NCBI GenBank assembly: GCA_000310025.1
Contig: FN649736.1
Span: 218,477 to 263,459, forward strand
Source: Ectocarpus siliculosus
Lineage: Eukaryota; Sar; Phaeophyceae; Ectocarpales; Ectocarpaceae
Length of the DNA stretch: 44,983 nt
Reading direction: 5' to 3'
Shown here in pieces: positions 34,123-44,983 of the stretch (position 1 is its first letter; each line of letters opens with the position of its first letter). The position numbers and the translations under genes were made by a program. The notes under the pieces are model-generated. The model saw only the letters and a program-made list of their open reading frames with translations. It was not told where the DNA came from and ran no database searches.

Positions 34123-36200
34123 TGTCCATCACGTGGCAGGAGTGACATTCTCGTCGTGTAGCGGCAACCTCACATTCCGCCCCATGCTTGATCCCGACTA
34201 TGTTCATGCCCTTCGGGACCAGGTCGTTGAAATATTGCACAAGCTTCAGCACTCGCCCTCGTGTCCCCGACCTAGCTGCCCGGTCTTGGCCTTGCTCACA
34301 TTATCTCCTGGATATTCACTCTCATCACGTTGTTCTGGTTCCGTTCCTGCTCTCCTTGGCTCTTCTGCTACCGTCTCCGGCAACGGCCCTTTGAACAAAC
34401 GCATGCGCTCCCATGTGGTCACAATTCACCGCGATCGCCCTGGCGGCTTGCGTATCCTTCGGATGACTGCATGAGTGGTGGACTTGTTGACCACCTTCAT
34501 CTTCGGCCATTGGGCTCCACCATTGGACGCTCTTGGCGATACGTAGCTTTGCACCGCCCTCAAGACCACAAAGCGGTATCGGCAAGACCAATACGAGCGT
34601 TTAACCGTAAGTCAGTGGTCCCATGACACTTTGACTCTTTCTCGACACTACGTCACACTGCCGGCCACCTGGATCTCTCGTTTGACGAAGATCGGCCATC
34701 CATTGTAGAGCCCCCTCCTCTTCCGACGCCGTAACCCCCAAGTGCAGAGCATACATCGCCAGGATTTCTGACGGCAGTAAGCTCTGAACCAAGTCCTTGT
34801 CTGATATATACGTAGAAAGTCGGCGGTGAAGTATCTTCCTCCTCCTGGCCCGCTTCCAGCGTGTGCAGAGATGTATACCTTTTTCGCGGGGTCTCGAGCC
34901 ATAGTAGACTTGGCGCTCTTGAAGAGGTAGGCGCCGTTCGAAACCATCCTGAACCAGGAGCTCGAAGCAAGAGAACTCTTTTACTGACGAATAAAAGAAG
35001 TGCCCAATACAAGTCCAACAGGAAGTCCTTCGAGCACCTGTACCCTCACGTCGAAAGCTCCATCAATCGGCGGCAGCACCAAAAGAGCAGAACAGTAAAG
35101 ACTTGGCTCTGTTGGGGAGCACTCTTAATCCGTAGGAGGTGTGCTCTCACCCACGCTTGTTGTAAAGCCCGCGAAAGTGGGGCCGTCGCACGAGCTGGAG
35201 CCACAATGGCGATATTGTTTTCGTCATTTTCGCCGCGGAGCTCTAGCGTGTGATGTAAATCACGCGTGTTCCCCAGGAGACTATCCCTCAGGGCGTATCC
35301 TCAACGTTGAGGCGAGAACTCACCATCGGTGCCTTCGGTCTCCGCCGTTCGAGGCTCCGTGATCGTGTTGTCCGGGTGCTAGTTCTGCAGTTGGTTCCAC
35401 CTCAACGGCGGCTAGATCCACGGCTGCGATCCCTCCCCACCCACCACACAAAAATAATTTGAGACAAGAATGTAACGCCCAACGGTGCTCTAACCTTCCT
35501 ACCACTGGCTAGGCTCAAATTGGTATCGGGTTAGGCTCTTCCCCAAAGGAGTAAGGACCGGAACGATCCGAAACTATTTACCGGTCGCGATGCTAGCGTA
35601 CCGGATTCCAGATACCAAATATCTAAAGGCAATGAATAACTCCTTTTTCAAATGCCAGATTCATGGACTCACAGTCTCGATATTTCCTAAGTGGTGGCTC
35701 TCGGCGTTTGGCTTATTCTCACAGCGTTGCGATTGGCCGCGGTGGCTAACCACATGGGGGTTGGTATCCAATAAAGCTCTGCAACTGATTCCGGTAGCCT
35801 TTCGGCATTCGCCAGCCGTCCTCGATCGGCTTCAGCCAATCGATTCACAGCATTTCTACAAGCCATTCAGTTGCCGTAACAAAAATGTATTCTCACCGCA
35901 CCCATCGCGCAGCCGGCCGTCTATCGTGTAGGTGTAACTTCATACCATTCTGCCTCTCTACTGTGCCTTTTCGAAACTCTCTTCCCGGAGCGAAAAATGA
36001 AATTTTCGCAATCCATGGCGGTGAGTCAAAAAGATGGAACGACTGCGAAACTCATAATCATTCTCGCGTCAGAAAATGGGGGCAAACAATGCCGAGTGAA
36101 ACGGGGGATGCGTGACCCCGACTGGTACGTCAGCATTATTTTATTATTATCTCAACCTGTGTACAGGAGTAGACTGGCACCCAGAAACCAGGGGCAGAAG
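34123..36200. other. No confident gene
   Basis: Minus-strand open frames at 34653-35018 and 34648-34947 could be decayed gag of the neighbouring gypsy element but show no zinc knuckle or other marker. Plus-strand frames (34109-34474, 34861-35253, 35590-35931) look like shadows. No RNA genes seen. Confidence 0.4.
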
Positions 36201-36229
36201 CAACAACAACAACAACAACAGCAGCAGCG
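36201..36229 (+). repeat. CAA/CAG microsatellite
   Basis: Six to seven CAA units are followed by three CAG units. The surrounding frame could encode a short Gln run but has no gene-like context. Confidence 0.85.
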
Positions 36230-36239
36230 ACAACGGTGA

Positions 36240-38390
36240 AGCAGCACTGATTCCTTGCTGTCATTATTCTCTTGCGGGTGGCACTATTCACTTTCTTCGG
36301 TCATAAAAGGACTTGTTCTCTATTTGGCCGCAAACCAGTTGGCTGATGTTCGGGCTAGTTGACTGAAACTGTTCTCGAACAAGGCGAAGTTTTCCTTGTT
36401 GCTGCGTTGTGTCTCTTTGTTCCTGATTTAATTAGCCGTGAGAGCTTTGGGAACCAATCTTGACGCATGTATCGCTCTCTTGGCTCTGAGCCTTGCCGCT
36501 ATCCTTCCAACTGTGTCAAACCTGTAGCTTTCGTTCAGCTGTTCTGACACTTATTTTGCCCGATTCGCGCCCTCACGCTCCTTCAGGCTGACGGCTAATG
36601 CCCGTCTTTAGTATTGCGCCTTCTTCCTGTCGTTTGGCGTCCACCGGCGATGGCCTGTGTCTTTCTCATCATACGTGGCAGCCGTTGGTAGAAAGGCAGG
36701 GGGACGAACTGATTCTTGTTGACAAGTGGCGACGCCAATATACAGAACGTGCCTTTTTTCATTCTTCCCGCCCTTCGCGGATGTCGTTTCATATGAGAGT
36801 CTAGTTGTTGTGCTTGCCAGCGGCTTAGCCGCGCCGATTGGCTCAAATCATGTGGTGTTCTTGCTAGACTCAGTGTGGTTTGGACGCACGTGCCACAGGT
36901 TGAAGTATTCACGCCGTTCAATGACATATGCTTTTCGTGACTGTGGGCTGGTGCCTCGTTAGGAACTCACAATCAGTTTTTTTCGTACTGTAGACCTCAA
37001 AAGTGAGGAGCTCAATATCTCAGCCAACACATACACCATTCACACGTGAGAGTTGAGGGTGAAGTATACAGTTGCCACAGGTAGCTGTGATACCTGATCA
37101 TGGTACATGCTCGGCTACAAGACCTTGAAGATTGGCATCAGCACTCCTCTTCTCCGATACAGTTCCACTGATGGCAGCATCCCGGAAACGTGCCATGTTC
37201 CTATATTTGCCGTTTCTTTCCGCCATCCAATTCTCTGAGACGACGTTGATCCACAGGTTGAAACGTCTCGTCCAAACAAAGTCTTCATGCTTAAATGCCA
37301 CTTCCCTTTTTCGTTCGCCCCTGGGGGTCAGCATGCGGAGAGCAGAGCTCGAATCTCCGGCAGATACCGTGAATATGATACCGAACAGTTGCGTGTCTTC
37401 TTTCTTGAAAGCATTAATACCTTCCCTGGTTGGTCAGCGCACGTTTCGTCTCGCCGGGCGTACGGGGCATTTTCTTGATTTTGTCGGCGTGTCCTGTGCC
37501 TTACAGGTCCTTCCTGCACCCTCGGCTTCCTGGCCACTTCGCTCGGTTTCTCAGTTGGGCGATTACCGTTGATGGTTGAGTCGCACGGTCGCAAAGCACG
37601 GTGGGTCGACATGGAACTTTAAACGGGCCTCCCTTCCGTTGTTGCCTCGTCGGTCTATATTTGATCGTTGTTCACCAAGGGTGGTTAGTTTCTTCTGCGC
37701 CTTGTTTTCTTTTTCCAGTGCTGCCTTGTTTTCTCTTGCACGGTCGATCTTGATCCTCATTTGTGTGGAAAGCATCCTCTTTGTCCAGTCGTCCCTCTAT
37801 TCCTGTCGGTTATTGCGGCGGATTGTCCTCAACAAGGTCTTTGTGATCATGTCTTCTGGTTCATCGCACTCTTCGAGAAAACTTGTGGGGACTTCTTTAC
37901 GCTTACATACGCATATTTCGAGCAGGATCACAATGGTTCCCCTAGACTATTGTTGTGCCCCACTCGGCATTTTTTCTCGTCCTCCATCACACTTCTTGAG
38001 ACTCTTGATGATCTGGTGGCCATATCTTGAGCGCGTAGTCCGAGCCGCTAGGCATTGAAAATTACACGGAAGAAGTGTGACGCAACCAAATACCGGTTGG
38101 CCCCCAAAAGACTCTCTCCCAAATATGTTTCCGGCGTATCCTGCTCTTGGTGCCGTCTCCCTCCTACGTACGCGTTTGCGGCCGGTGCGATGTGAATGGA
38201 GCATTTTGGCATGTACACCCTCAGCGTCCGATGTATTGTTGAGCCAACGGCGCGCAATGTTTCTTGTTTTTTTTTCTTGATCCACTTGTTGATGCAGACC
38301 ACTCATTGCCTTCTTCCTGCCATTGACAATCTTCGTGATCGCACTGGCTGCCGTCGTACCTTGCCTCCTCGTGGTAGTCTACAGGGCTTT
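36240..38390. other. No confident gene
   Basis: Several minus-strand open frames of 60-120 codons (36927-36595, 37612-37328, 37775-37563, 38302-38048) succeed one another in different frames. This suggests a decayed coding element on that strand, perhaps another transposon. I could not match any of them to a family. One is Lys/Glu-rich (IDRARENKAALEKENKAQ). Confidence 0.4.
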
Positions 38391-38457
38391 GCGAAGGTGT
38401 ACCGATGCTGGTAAAAGTCAATCGACGGATACCCTGCGAATCGGGTCCTCCTTAACA
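38391..38457 (+). repeat. 67-base direct repeat, copy 1
   Basis: The sequence starts GCGAAGGTGTACCGATGCTG and runs to CCTCCTTAACA. It recurs with one mismatch at 38667-38733, 276 bases downstream. Confidence 0.92.
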
Positions 38458-38666
38458 CTCTCCACCCACAGAATTTACCCTCAACTGGGAACCTCTTGTG
38501 GCCAGGACGGGTAATTCGATGGAAGTGTCACAACGTGCTTTGTAGGATCGACTCCAAGTGTTCTCAGGGCTGACACACATTTGTGTTCATGGGAAAATGT
38601 CCAAGTCAGGAGAAAAAATGTGCACCCAAGGAGATTCGAACCAGTATCCTGCCGCTGACGCCATGT

Positions 38667-38733
38667 GCGAAGGTGTACCGATTCTGGTAAAAGTCAATCG
38701 ACGGATACCCTGCGAATCGGGTCCTCCTTAACA
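38667..38733 (+). repeat. 67-base direct repeat, copy 2
   Basis: Copy of 38391-38457 with T for G in ACCGATTCTG. Immediately before it, on the minus strand, lies a tRNA-like TGGCGTCAGCGG followed by GGTTCGAATC. The interval between the copies is otherwise unique. Confidence 0.92.
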
Positions 38734-38739
38734 GCTTCT

Positions 38740-40750
38740 CACCTGGAATGATGCCTCAATCTCCTTCTCCGGCATACTTGGCCCTTTGGTCTTGAGAAGG
38801 AGGTGAATTTCCCTCGCAGACTCCAGTGTACAAGTAAATGTACATATCATACACGGCAGCACGTACGTATGGGAGAACTGTTCGTAGATCCTCCCTCACT
38901 GAATACCGGATGATGAGTATTCTGTAAACTGGACTACTGTACATAGTAGAGAACACGCATACATGCATACCTCTCTCTCGTGTACAGTATTACCGCCCTC
39001 TGGAACCCGTACGAGCGCACAGCAGAATTTTCGCCACTCGAGTACGATCCTGTTCGCTCCCAGGCCCCTGGCGCACCTTGTCTTCCTCGCGGGTGCTACT
39101 GTTTTTTTTCCGCCGAGTGGTTTTTCCTCTCTGCGAAACAGACGCGCCCACAGCCAAATTGAAAGTCGATCTCCCCTGGACGGTAGGATGATGAGCCTCT
39201 GCTACTCGCCATCACCACCACCCATGATTTTACTGGGGTTTCTTCTTGCTCTCGAAGAGAGTGAAGCGCCCTGCGCTCCCCTCAGGTGCCCGTCCTTAGA
39301 TGTGTCGTGGATGCGAGTACGAAAAGAAACGCGAAAGACCGATCGGCTAGCAAGGACCTTGTGGGTGTTACTCTGTCTCGCTGCTGGAAACGTATGCTCC
39401 TGAGAGAGTCGCGTGCGACACAACCGCAACTCCGATACTATGGCGCAGTACCCTCCGGTCCAAGTCGCAACACCCTTCTAAGGTACAGGCGTGCGTGGCA
39501 AGTGAAGACGCGAAGACAAACAACCGCCCCACTGCCCATGCCATGACACAAGCAACGCAACAGCTCGATACGACAATAATCTCGCCGCATTTTTACTCCC
39601 GAGATGTATTTCACGGAGCCGCCACCCATTCTGCCTTTGTTCTGTTCTGCGCGCCCCCCCCCGCTTGCTTGCTGTGCTCGCTCTGGAGCCGCATGCATGT
39701 GTGCACGTCCTGCGCAGCAACTCGTGTGTGTGTGGTGGCTCAACGGATACCATGGCGAGATTTGCATGCTGCTATGCGTTAGTCGGTGTCTTCTCCAACA
39801 TCGCGGTGAGATAAAGTAGAGAATGACCGCGTGAGCGGCTCTGCTCTGGGGGCGTTGTGCAACACGTTCTGCCACTAAACATGCAGCGATGGTTGCCCTG
39901 CCGGTGCCTACCTCATGATCTATGCAACAACCTATTCATGGATGCTATCTTAGGAGACAGCCAGCAACCGTACGTGGTGAGGCTTTCTGCAGCAAAAGGT
40001 GTGATACAATCCGAAAAGAACCATTGTTCACATCAGGCACTTCCGTCCAATCACGAATTAGCGAAAAGTGTGCGCTTGGTGAAGGCGGCTCGCTCTTCCG
40101 TTGATGTGAAACTTGGAAACGAGAAACGAGAGCTTGTGTTAGAAATTCAAAGAAGCTTCGAGCTCTTCGCAACTTCGAAAAGCCTGCAAGGTAGGTATTG
40201 GAGTCTGATTTAACAAGAAACATCACATCTCGAATACGCACCCATACGCACCCAGAGTCAGCGATGCTTTCCACTGCTGGTGAAACTGTTGGGAATTTGG
40301 CGGTCGACAGCACTACAATAGACTATGTGTATGTAGAGTTGCATTACAGAGTAGGTTACTGTCCTGGAGTCTTACCTGTGTGGATAAGGTGTGCTTTTAA
40401 AAGAAAAACAAGAGACAGGAAGCAAGTGGACCTTCCAGGTTCGAAAATTTAATTCATGTCTTCCATCACTGTCAACTCTTTCCGAAACAAGAAAAGAAAA
40501 TATGTTCTTTCCTGACGAGTTCCGACAACTGAATGTCCAATTCCTGGTTGAAATCGGCATGGCAGGAAACACGAAAACACCACCAAGGTGTTCAGGTTTT
40601 CCTCGGTTTCTCAGACACAATGCCAGAGCGAAAAAGGAAAAACATCCTCTCTCAGCAAGGGCATGGATGCGCCTGGAGACAAGGCAGTTGTCGGTGTCCC
40701 TGGCCTTTGGAACAATCTTGCACCCCTGTTGTATGGCTACCGCATCAGGC
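38740..40750. other. No confident gene
   Basis: A plus-strand frame at 39857-40213 ends with a donor-like CAAG|GTAGGT after NEKRELVLEIQRSFELFATS, so part could be an exon, but no partner exon or motif was found. Other frames overlap on both strands without recognisable content. Confidence 0.35.
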
Positions 40751-40751
40751 C

Positions 40752-41195
40752 GAGAGATGGCTGCACCCCCCAGACCGACTTTCAAGGCTCGATTGCTCCA
40801 AAACCAAGGGGTTGCGGAAAGACCCTGATACATCCACGGAAATCGCCCGACGAGATGGTTCCAACGTTCCAGCACCACCAGTTGTTGGTTCCGGCGCAAT
40901 TTTGGTCGTGGGGTGTAGTCGAGCTTTGAACATCGGTCTAGGAGGGGTGCCATCTCTCCGCCCCTTGCGGTATATATATACCACGGTACGTATACGGTAC
41001 GGTACATACAATCTTGGTTGTAGAGCGATCGAGCTTTGAACATCGGTCTAGGAGGGGTGCCATATCTCCGCCTCTTACCGTATATATACCACGGTACGGT
41101 ATACGGTACGGTACAGACAATCTTGGTTGTGGAGCAATCGAGCTATGAAAGTCGGTCTAGGAGGGGTGCCATCTCCCCCCCCCTTACGGTACGTG
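40752..41195. repeat. ~110-base tandem repeat array with an inverted outlier unit
   Basis: Units beginning GAGCTTTGAACATCGGTCTA start at 40921, 41031 and (as GAGCTATGAAAGTCGGTCTA) 41140; the third is partial. Each has a TTGGTTGTRGAGCRATC segment just upstream, and units 1 and 2 contain a self-complementary TACCGTATATATACCACGGTA-like tract with nested GGTAC/GTACC palindromes. At about 40752-40818 the same core is present in reverse orientation. The result is a mixed direct and inverted array. No coding capacity is implied: the 223-codon minus ORF across it is a product of the repeats. Confidence 0.88.
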
Positions 41196-41360
41196 TCCAG
41201 GAAAGGGGTTGTGCTGTGCCTCTCGGTGCAGGGGAGTTTCGGAAAAAAATACAGTATTAAGCATTGACCACGCCTACTTGTACCCGCCTCTGCATTTTGA
41301 ATCAAACCGACCAGCTGTTCCGGCCCGGCTTATGTTCCTGATCTTTCGCCGCACACAGAC

Positions 41361-41396
41361 AACACAACAACAACCACAACAACAACAACAGCAACA
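41361..41396 (+). repeat. CAA-rich microsatellite
   Basis: An imperfect run of CAA units with one CAC and one CAG; no associated gene was recognised. Confidence 0.8.
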
Positions 41397-41399
41397 CGT

Positions 41400-42157
41400 T
41401 TTCATCTCCGCCCCACGTTGTCCTGAAGTACAACATAGAAGTTCTCCTCAATTTCCCACCGGTTGGTGATTTATCTCTTTTTCGGATCGCAGGCGCGAGC
41501 AGGGTTGGCGGCAGGGTTCTCGTGCGGTAGCGTGCAACACGTTAAAGGTGCGAATGACGTTCTTGGCTTCTGCTGTTGTAACCCCCCGCGATCTGCGGTG
41601 CTGGACTTGCCGCAGTTGCACCGCCGTATGGCTGGTAGCAAGTATGCCCATGAGATTATGCCCGCGACACGCGCCCGGCCACGTGTTAGCTTGGAATCCA
41701 CGACCCGTGTGCTCCCGGTGTGATTCCCCGGCTAGCTCGGGACGGGGTGTTTGTGCAACAAGAAGTCCGCTAAGAAGGGAGAGGGCGCTCACCGACTGTG
41801 TGATTCGTGCTTGCACACCTAGGCGGCGGCGTCGCAAGCAGTAGCCTTCGCGACCAAGTCGGGGATTACGGTTAGGAACCGCCCCTGTCTATTTCATACT
41901 TGGAAGTAGTATTAATAGTACTATCCTCGCATTGGCGGTCCGCCACAAGCGGACTGCGCTTGGCTGCGGCACAATGGTGATTAGCCGCCCGTTGTCCTGA
42001 GGAGCCCCTCCATGTCGCTCCTCCGATTTGTATAGCCCAGAATAACTCAGAAGTGGGGCCGGTGCTGCCTGCTTCCCGCTGCTGCCGCGATGCCGCGACC
42101 TATTTTGTTGCGTGTTTCCGCTAATAAATCTCGCCGCCAGGGCTCCAGCGAGCTCTC
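41400..42157. other. No confident gene; upstream region of prenyltransferase
   Basis: Opposed open frames of 86-129 codons occupy 41448-41844 and 41889-42251 without recognisable motifs. The promoter and any first exon of the prenyltransferase gene probably lie here or just downstream. Confidence 0.35.
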
Positions 42158-42346
42158 GTGAGAGCGTTGCCGGGCGCGGCGCCGCGAATACCGGCGCGAT
42201 GGCCACCCGCAGCCAACCCGCAGCCAACACACGCCCGGCCATCGGTATCACCGCTGGGGAGTAGCGCCTCCGATCTCATCTCGCGGGGCGGGCACGGGGG
42301 GGCGGGCACGGGGGGGTGGAGAGGGCGGGGGGCGGCCCTGAAGAGG

Positions 42347-44632
42347 ATGAGGGGGGGGGGAGACGGGGACGACTGGCCGTTACGTTCGTCCTCGGGGGTT
42401 TCGTCGCCGGTAGGGGGAAGAGACGCAACGGAAGGCGTTGCCGGTGAAAAGGAGGTCGGGGGTGGCGGGCTTAGCGGCGACGGCGACGGTGGCGTGACCG
42501 TCAGCAAGACGAAACAGAGCCTTCTCAAGACGCTGTGGGAGTTTTCGCGGCCGCATACGATGGTGAGGGAAATAGCGGAGTACTGTCTATCTCGTCCCCG
42601 CTTTGAGGGCACCACAATTTTGGACTCTCTTCGCTACGATACGAAGGACGCGATTTTTTTGCGGAAAACATGGTGCCCCGTATGTAGGATTTATGGGGAG
42701 GGGTTTAGTTCTTGAGGGCATTTTCCCGCTGAAAGGACACTTTCTTTGAGCAGAATGACGATAGTCTTTTCACGCGAGGTCGACTCACCCGTGTCGCAAA
42801 GATCCCGAACCAGGTCTTGCGAGATCAAGAGACTGGGTTGATTCATGGCGGTGAGGCCCATGAGCCCCGCCCCGGGTCATCGTTTAGCTTGCCAGACATG
42901 TTTTGCGAAACGGTGTAGGGCACGTCTCACCACGCAAAATGAGGGGACTGGCGCCATATTAAATTAGGACGAAAACAACCACGACAACTCGACATCCACT
43001 CCTCGCTTCTTCATCCGGCGGGCGCTTTCAGCTGCTTCCGGAACGCTACCGCCTTAACCAAGCACCACCCACCGCTCGTATTTCTCCCTTCCCTTGTTTT
43101 GGATCTTGTCTGCTTGTCGGTGCTCCGCCAGATTGGGACAGCTGTCGCCATACCCGCCATCGGGGTGTTTGCGGGGCCCCCAGGTTTGTCTCGGCGTTTG
43201 TGTGGTAGGGGTTTCGTGGACTGCTGTGTATTGGGGGGGGGAGTACTCGCAAGTCGGTGGTGACTCCGATGTTGCTGGGTGGGCGGGGGGTGTTTACTGT
43301 TGGTATCGACCGCGCTTACCGGCTGACCGAGGAGAAAGACGTCAGTCTCCGTGTGGCTGAAAACAGAAAATGCTTCCAAAGGCCACGTGATCGATCTGGG
43401 AATCCGTGAGGAGGCTCCGGATGAAAATGAGAAACGGTATATAGCAAACAAAACAATACAGGGGTGTTTGTGCTAGCGTTTGCCCGTCCCACCTATCCTG
43501 GTGCTGCTACACTCCCTTCGTTGCATGTGTTTGACGTATCGTACTACAACTCTACCACCCACGATCACGTAGTAGGAACATCACGCAGGAGCTTCTGCTT
43601 TGCTTTGATGTGGGGTGGCCCAGCTGCTGAGTGCAAGCGTGAATGGTTTGATTTATCGGACCTGCTGTGTTTTGTGTTTATGACAGACGAGACTTGACGG
43701 GGCCGCCACGGCGGGGGGGGTGATCGCCGAAATTTTAGCGACACGCATCACCCAACAAGCTCACCGCCGGAGCGCCATCTTTCTTGCCTCGAAGGGCACG
43801 ATTTTTTCGCGTTTACATCCTCCCTTCTCTGCCCCGGCTGCCGTTGTTCGATTTCAGGCGTGCTCCCCGGTCGTCGTTTTTTTTTGTCGATGCTGTGGGC
43901 GATGGTGCCCTCGCTGCTCATCAACGTGTACATCACGGGCCTTAACCAGGTGGGTGCCGTGCGTGTGCGGTGTGGTTTTGTGCGCGTGCTCGATTTGTCC
44001 GATTGGGGGGCACTCCTTTGGCACCGCGTATCCGCCGCTCGGTGGCGACCGCAGCCGTCTTGCGCGACCACGACCGTTTTCGCCGATGCCTTCCTTCGCT
44101 CGTATGTCGCCCCAGAACCGAAGTTCAAAAAAAAGGTTACAACAGTTGTGTTTTCAATTAACAAAGATGGGAAAATGTACCTTGTATTTGCACGCACCCC
44201 AATGTTTTTTAGTCTGGCCGTATGCACATGATCGGTGTGGTTCCACTTCTCCGAAAATTATGTGGGACGCACACTCGCCACTGGAGGATGACCGAACTTC
44301 TTTTTTTCTTCCAGCAAGAAACGCGCAGCCCCAAACGAACGAGATGCTTGAGGAAGGCATGGACAACCAAATAGGCCCGCTTTCGTCCACAGTACATGTT
44401 TTCTCCCGAAGTTCCGCCTGTTTGATGGGATGTTGCGTTTTTGTTCCCGCGGACGCGCCGCTTGGCCAATCAGATCACGGACGTGGAGATCGACAAGATC
44501 AACAAGCCGTACCTGCCGATTCCCGCAGGGAACCTCACGTCGCGAGCGGCGAAACTGACGGTGACGCTGTGCCTGCTCGCTGGCGCCGTGCTGGGCCTCG
44601 CGCCGTGCTCGCTTGGGTCTCCGGGGCTGGCG
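42347..44632 (+). CDS. Homogentisate prenyltransferase, UbiA family (5' part, cut by window end)
   Basis: Four exons join in phase: 42347(or upstream)-42562, 43132-43183, 43858-43949 and 44474-44632, the last with a GTGGGT donor. The joined protein reads KTLWEFSRPHTM, then IGTAVAIPAIGVFAGPPG, SLLINVYITGLNQ and ITDVEIDKINKPYLPIPAG. GLNQITDVEIDKINKPYLP contains the first Asp-rich prenyl-diphosphate motif of UbiA enzymes (NxxxDxxxD). Its NQ..DVEIDK.NKPYLP form is typical of homogentisate phytyl- or solanesyltransferases rather than chlorophyll synthase. These membrane enzymes condense homogentisate with phytyl or solanesyl diphosphate in plastids for tocopherol or plastoquinone. Hydrophobic stretches (VAIPAIGVFAG, MVPSLLINVYI, LCLLAGAVLGL) fit transmembrane helices. 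The frame is open upstream to 42158 without ATG; the Met at 42347 sits in a Gly-run region, so the true start and transit peptide are uncertain. The second Asp-rich motif lies beyond the window. HPT versus HST cannot be decided here. Confidence 0.85.
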
Positions 44633-44658
44633 GTGGGTGGGAGTGGCGGGGGACCGGC

Positions 44659-44983
44659 GGCTGCGGGGGGGGGGGGGGGGGGGGGTTCCCCCTTCTGCCG
44701 GGGGTTTTTTTCCCCCCCCCCCAAAAGAAGGTTTTTTTTTTTTCTTTGCCCGGGGTTCCTTTTGTGGAATTTTCCTTGACCCCCCCCCCTGGGTGGAAAT
44801 TTCCAAGGGGGGGTTCTTCTTTCCCCCCCGGCCGGCGGGGTTTTTTTTTCCGGGCCGGGATTAGGATTCTTTTTTTTTTTTTCCCCGTGGCCCCTCCCGG
44901 GGGTGGGCCCTCCCTGGGGGCTTCCCCCCCCCCCCCTTTTTTAAGGGCCCCCGGGGGAAATGAAGAGCCCCCCCCAAGACCCC
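44659..44983. other. Low-quality sequence at right edge
   Basis: From about 44659 the sequence collapses into long runs of G, C and T with many run-length irregularities, immediately after a well-formed exon. This is typical of an unreliable read end. It should not be used to call exons. Confidence 0.8.

Noticed and set aside
40372-41043. 223-codon minus-strand ORF
   Set aside because: Much of it is the translation of the 110-base repeat units, and the overlapping plus-strand frames are equally open. Nothing suggests a protein family.
1-44983. CRISPR arrays, prokaryotic operons or ribosomal RNA genes
   Set aside because: No regularly spaced short repeats with unique spacers and no rRNA-like conserved blocks were seen. 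Gene structure is intron-rich and eukaryotic.

Overview
The window looks like nuclear DNA of a photosynthetic stramenopile, most likely a brown alga. The genes are split into many small exons by GT-AG introns of a few hundred bases up to more than 2 kb. One gene is a plant/alga-type homogentisate prenyltransferase, another is a fungal-type Zn(II)2Cys6 regulator (a class also found in stramenopiles), and the non-coding DNA holds Copia and Ty3/gypsy relics and CAA/CAG microsatellites. The organism is an inference. Both ends (about 1-190 and 44659-44983) are homopolymer-rich and look like poor sequence at contig ends.

Layout. (1) 307-4674, minus strand: a split gene for a probable secreted or cell-wall protein with a Pro/Thr-rich stalk, a von Willebrand factor type D (VWD) domain and a Cys-containing C-terminal module; it continues past my last exon at the left edge. 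(2) 4675-5278: the gap shared by this gene and the next, which points the other way. (3) About 5.1-28.6 kb: a very large imperfect inverted repeat. Its left arm (about 5097-15645) carries a complete 12-exon Zn2Cys6 gene on the plus strand, and its right arm (about 18835-28575) carries a second complete 12-exon copy on the minus strand. The two genes converge tail to tail. All internal exon lengths, all intron phases and one GC-AG intron are identical. Both spliced frames are open (772 and 770 residues). (4) The spacer (15.65-18.83 kb) holds a rearranged Copia relic, part of which is itself inverted-duplicated at the centre, plus a frameshifted fragment (exons 9-10) of a third family member. 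(5) 30266-31313, minus strand: a fourth, broken member (exons 11-12). (6) 31.4-42.1 kb: gene-poor DNA with a Ty3/gypsy pol relic on the minus strand and several direct, tandem and inverted repeats. (7) 42347-44632, plus strand: the first four recognisable exons of a homogentisate prenyltransferase (UbiA family; tocopherol or plastoquinone synthesis), cut by the right end.

How the parts relate. The three minus-strand regulator copies (fragment 30.3-31.3, complete gene 20.1-28.4, fragment 18.1-18.6) form a head-to-tail series facing the plus-strand copy. I read this as a small, birth-and-death cluster of transcription-factor genes in which two members remain intact. The arms differ throughout by substitutions and indels, so the inverted repeat is not simply a mis-assembled read-through. 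The duplication breakpoint lies only about 200 bases upstream of the start codons, so the two proteins are similar but have unrelated upstream DNA. I see no functional link between the regulators and the VWD or prenyltransferase genes.

All exon models come from reading splice sites and phases by eye and from comparing the duplicated copies with each other; no search was run.
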